Assembly (NCBI GenBank): GCA_964435725.1
Contig: CAYTAJ010000018.1
Span: 1-35,601 of the forward strand
DNA length: 35,601 bases
Source of the DNA: Litorimonas sp964435725
Lineage (GTDB): Bacteria > Pseudomonadota > Alphaproteobacteria > Caulobacterales > Maricaulaceae
Direction: 5' to 3'
This document shows, piece by piece, positions 34,801 through 35,601 of this stretch. The translations under genes and the position numbers were made by a program. Position 1 is the stretch's first letter. Each line of letters starts with the position of its first letter. The notes beneath the pieces are model-generated. The model saw only the letters and a program-made list of their open reading frames with translations, ran no database searches and was not told the origin of the DNA.

Positions 34801-35509
34801 TGACTTTGCGAAAGCGCGACGTATGCATGAGGAACGCACCACACAGCAATATCTCATTCAGCGGACAGTTGAGCGGGATAAGGAACCTGTTCTGGCCGAA
34901 GCTGAAAACCAAGGCTATCTCAACTATAATAAAACCAGTTGGGTCTTTTGGGGGATGCGCCACATCATGGGCAATGATGATGTCCAGCGTGCGGTCAAAC
35001 GTTTCCTAACGGAGTATCACGCCACAAATGGTGCGCCTTATCCGACAACTCTGGAACTTATTGACCTCTTAAAGGAAGAGGTTGATCCAGAGTATCATTT
35101 ATTGATCGAAGATTACTGGAATAAGATTACCTTTTGGGATTTGTCTTTCACGGATGATATTGACGTACGCGCCACAGGTGATGACTTCACTGTGAGTTTG
35201 CCAATTAAGCTTGATAAGAAATATGCGTCGGAAGAAGACGGCAAGGAAACCTCTGTCACCGAGATTGACGGGGCGGAGCTCAATGAGTGGCTCGAAATTG
35301 GTTTCTATACCGAAGACCCGAAAGAAGATTTGGGTGCCAATCCTTTCGCCACACGCAAGGTACGTGTCAGTGATATGGAAGAAACGCTTGAGTTTAAGCT
35401 TGATCAAAAACCAACTCACGTGATTCTGGATCCAAAGCGAACTCTCATTGAGCGCAATATCAATGACAATACGCGCGAAGTGAATAAGGAATTGGCTTTG
35501 GCAGAATAG
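31853..35509 (+). CDS. ABC-2 type permease fused to an M1-family metallopeptidase
   Basis: The first roughly 590 of 1218 residues are a duplicated ABC-2-type permease with about a dozen helices in two sets (about 15-265 and 318-583), each set introduced by a TLRF-like cytoplasmic segment. The C-terminal 600 residues are an M1 aminopeptidase-like domain with an intact zinc site: HEIGH (H944, E945, H948) and E968 in LLSEGLTENATM. The spacing HExxH-x19-E is one longer than the classical M1 x18, as I recall for permease-linked members of this family. The PFSENIGF segment near residue 917 corresponds to the GxMEN substrate motif, altered. The peptidase should lie on the periplasmic side. AGGAG before the ATG is strong. 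Such fusions are known but their substrate is not. Confidence 0.92.
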   Translation: MLSKLLKFELSLHIRGVGFWIALIVMLAVGILFSSHEDFAIGVAGGERVKVNGAIPIAITISAFSLLSIFFSAVYAVTGVLRDDTFKSVEVIHSTPVKTRDMIISRMLGVWLATVISLTGLVVGTMVGQFMPWADQETFKSFNLLHYIQPFFLFVIINAFLVAGIYTAIAVTTRNKAIVYVSAVGLLVAYLVAGVVAGENPDEWIAALVDPFGTTSLAVETRYWPAAEQNDVMAPITGWVGLNRLVFGLIGIGLFGLAFLFSIRGIHMRSGKRTLEEAPSEIPKRVEPVAPLLNAGFTLKAFWTRLKFEYLTTVRSTAFIILVGIAFALFGIVLLVTMFMGASTTLPTSRFMTQVALNSLALPMIIIMVFFGADMMWRDRTANLHGILDATPVRDVSLLFAKWGALALLLLTLVLGLLFAGMIAQLAFGWGLVPVVPMTFLAIGIVSFFMGFFFQGMLVMFIQNFMPGRIIGMLVSAGVLVGLIFLIGQLPFYHPLMNFGSVGAGAYSEMAGFSAPTGFWWEFAYWMGLIIILGAMSVWVWRRGDRVGLIDRLKNIRKRVSLPSLGAVAIGLGLFIGFGYAGLQSYRAENYLNSDQQEARQVEFEKLVADIWQDPEPRITKVSVDADFYPDQETAEFRGSYIIDNPHDTAISRTTVFSGVGPTNITQLNIEGGAIVEGEDLADELKSKHNILQIEFNPPLQSGETRSVDFVTRFAESTLTESSDIVQNGTFVNNTDALLVFGNLDAGFIGNPDTRRKYDLGDRVEWPERDDMAARRYHLLTAFAGYADYVDFDARVCTIESQIPVAPGKFRGETIEDGRRCREYRSINPILNFFSFLTAEYELRTDVWENPNGEDVALEIYFHPEHDFNIDIMFAAMKTSMDTFTDNFSPYQYAQLRIMEFPFASFAQAFAGTVPFSENIGFVQDPGDAEDPQNVDFASYVTMHEIGHQWFAHQLIGAYAKGSNLLSEGLTENATMLAYERHYDFAKARRMHEERTTQQYLIQRTVERDKEPVLAEAENQGYLNYNKTSWVFWGMRHIMGNDDVQRAVKRFLTEYHATNGAPYPTTLELIDLLKEEVDPEYHLLIEDYWNKITFWDLSFTDDIDVRATGDDFTVSLPIKLDKKYASEEDGKETSVTEIDGAELNEWLEIGFYTEDPKEDLGANPFATRKVRVSDMEETLEFKLDQKPTHVILDPKRTLIERNINDNTREVNKELALAE

Positions 35510-35531
35510 TCCCGCTTCTTATTTCTGAGTT

Positions 35532-35558
35532 AAGGGAGCAAGCGCCGCTTGCTCCCTT
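35532..35558 (+). terminator. Rho-independent terminator after the ABC/M1 gene
   Basis: AAGGGAGCAAGC (35532-35543) pairs perfectly with GCTTGCTCCCTT (35547-35558) around a 3-base loop and is followed by TTCTTTT. It lies 23 bases past the stop at 35509 and ends the two-gene ABC transcript. Confidence 0.88.
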
Positions 35559-35601
35559 TTCTTTTGCCTGATAGAGGCGTTCCAACATCGTCTAGCGCTA
35601 G

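Noticed and set aside
34190..34963. 257-codon minus-strand open frame
   Set aside because: It lies wholly within the M1 peptidase domain, whose zinc motif and family sequence are read on the plus strand; the minus frame has no recognisable domain.

Overview
The window reads as ordinary chromosome from a mid-GC (about half G+C by eye) alphaproteobacterium. The combination of UbiE, exported M17 and lipoprotein-type enzymes, TadG-like von Willebrand proteins and a Caulobacterales-style type II secretion operon suggests the Maricaulales/Caulobacterales area (Hellea, Litorimonas or Robiginitomaculum-like). That placement is an inference from gene content, not from a marker-gene comparison. Two runs of exactly 100 N show that this is a scaffolded draft, possibly a metagenome bin. 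No phage, transposon, CRISPR array or integration scar was seen, and no gene-free stretch exceeds about 260 bases.

Layout. At 0-8 kb: a DUF983 membrane protein, a gapped LysR regulator, ubiE, a secreted Calx-beta/DUF11-type protein, an exported leucyl aminopeptidase, a lipoprotein MsrA and a GT39 membrane glycosyltransferase. At 8-16 kb: murI, a VTT/DedA-family membrane protein, tRNA-Leu(CAA), a TadG-like vWA protein, putA, UDP-glucose dehydrogenase and a LuxR-type regulator. At 16-23.5 kb: a DUF4112 protein, purT (split by a false gap), a second TadG-like vWA protein, a nitrilase, a lipoprotein carboxylesterase and ada. At 23.5-30.8 kb, on the minus strand: a tightly coupled gspE-F-G-H-I-J-K-L-M operon. 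At 30.9-35.5 kb: an ABC ATPase followed by a very large ABC permease fused to an M1-type metallopeptidase.

How the parts relate. The gsp genes make the ATPase, inner-membrane platform and pseudopilus of a type II secretion system. The outer-membrane secretin GspD, GspC and the prepilin peptidase GspO are not in the window and must lie elsewhere if the system works. Several exported hydrolases (M17 peptidase, secreted Calx-beta protein, lipoprotein esterase) fit an organism that processes polymers at or outside its envelope. The rest is housekeeping: quinone synthesis, peptidoglycan precursor, proline catabolism, sugar nucleotides, purine synthesis, and alkylation and oxidation repair.

The most useful observations are: (i) the gap in purT is an assembly artefact, because an identical 55-bp sequence flanks it and collapsing it restores a 394-codon gene; (ii) all seven convergent gene pairs abut within 4 nt or overlap, and one gene's terminator is embedded in the coding end of purT; (iii) several hairpins sit on start codons or ribosome binding sites; (iv) a perfect inverted repeat lies between gspE and the ABC/M1 pair. 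I found no clear previously undescribed multi-gene system.
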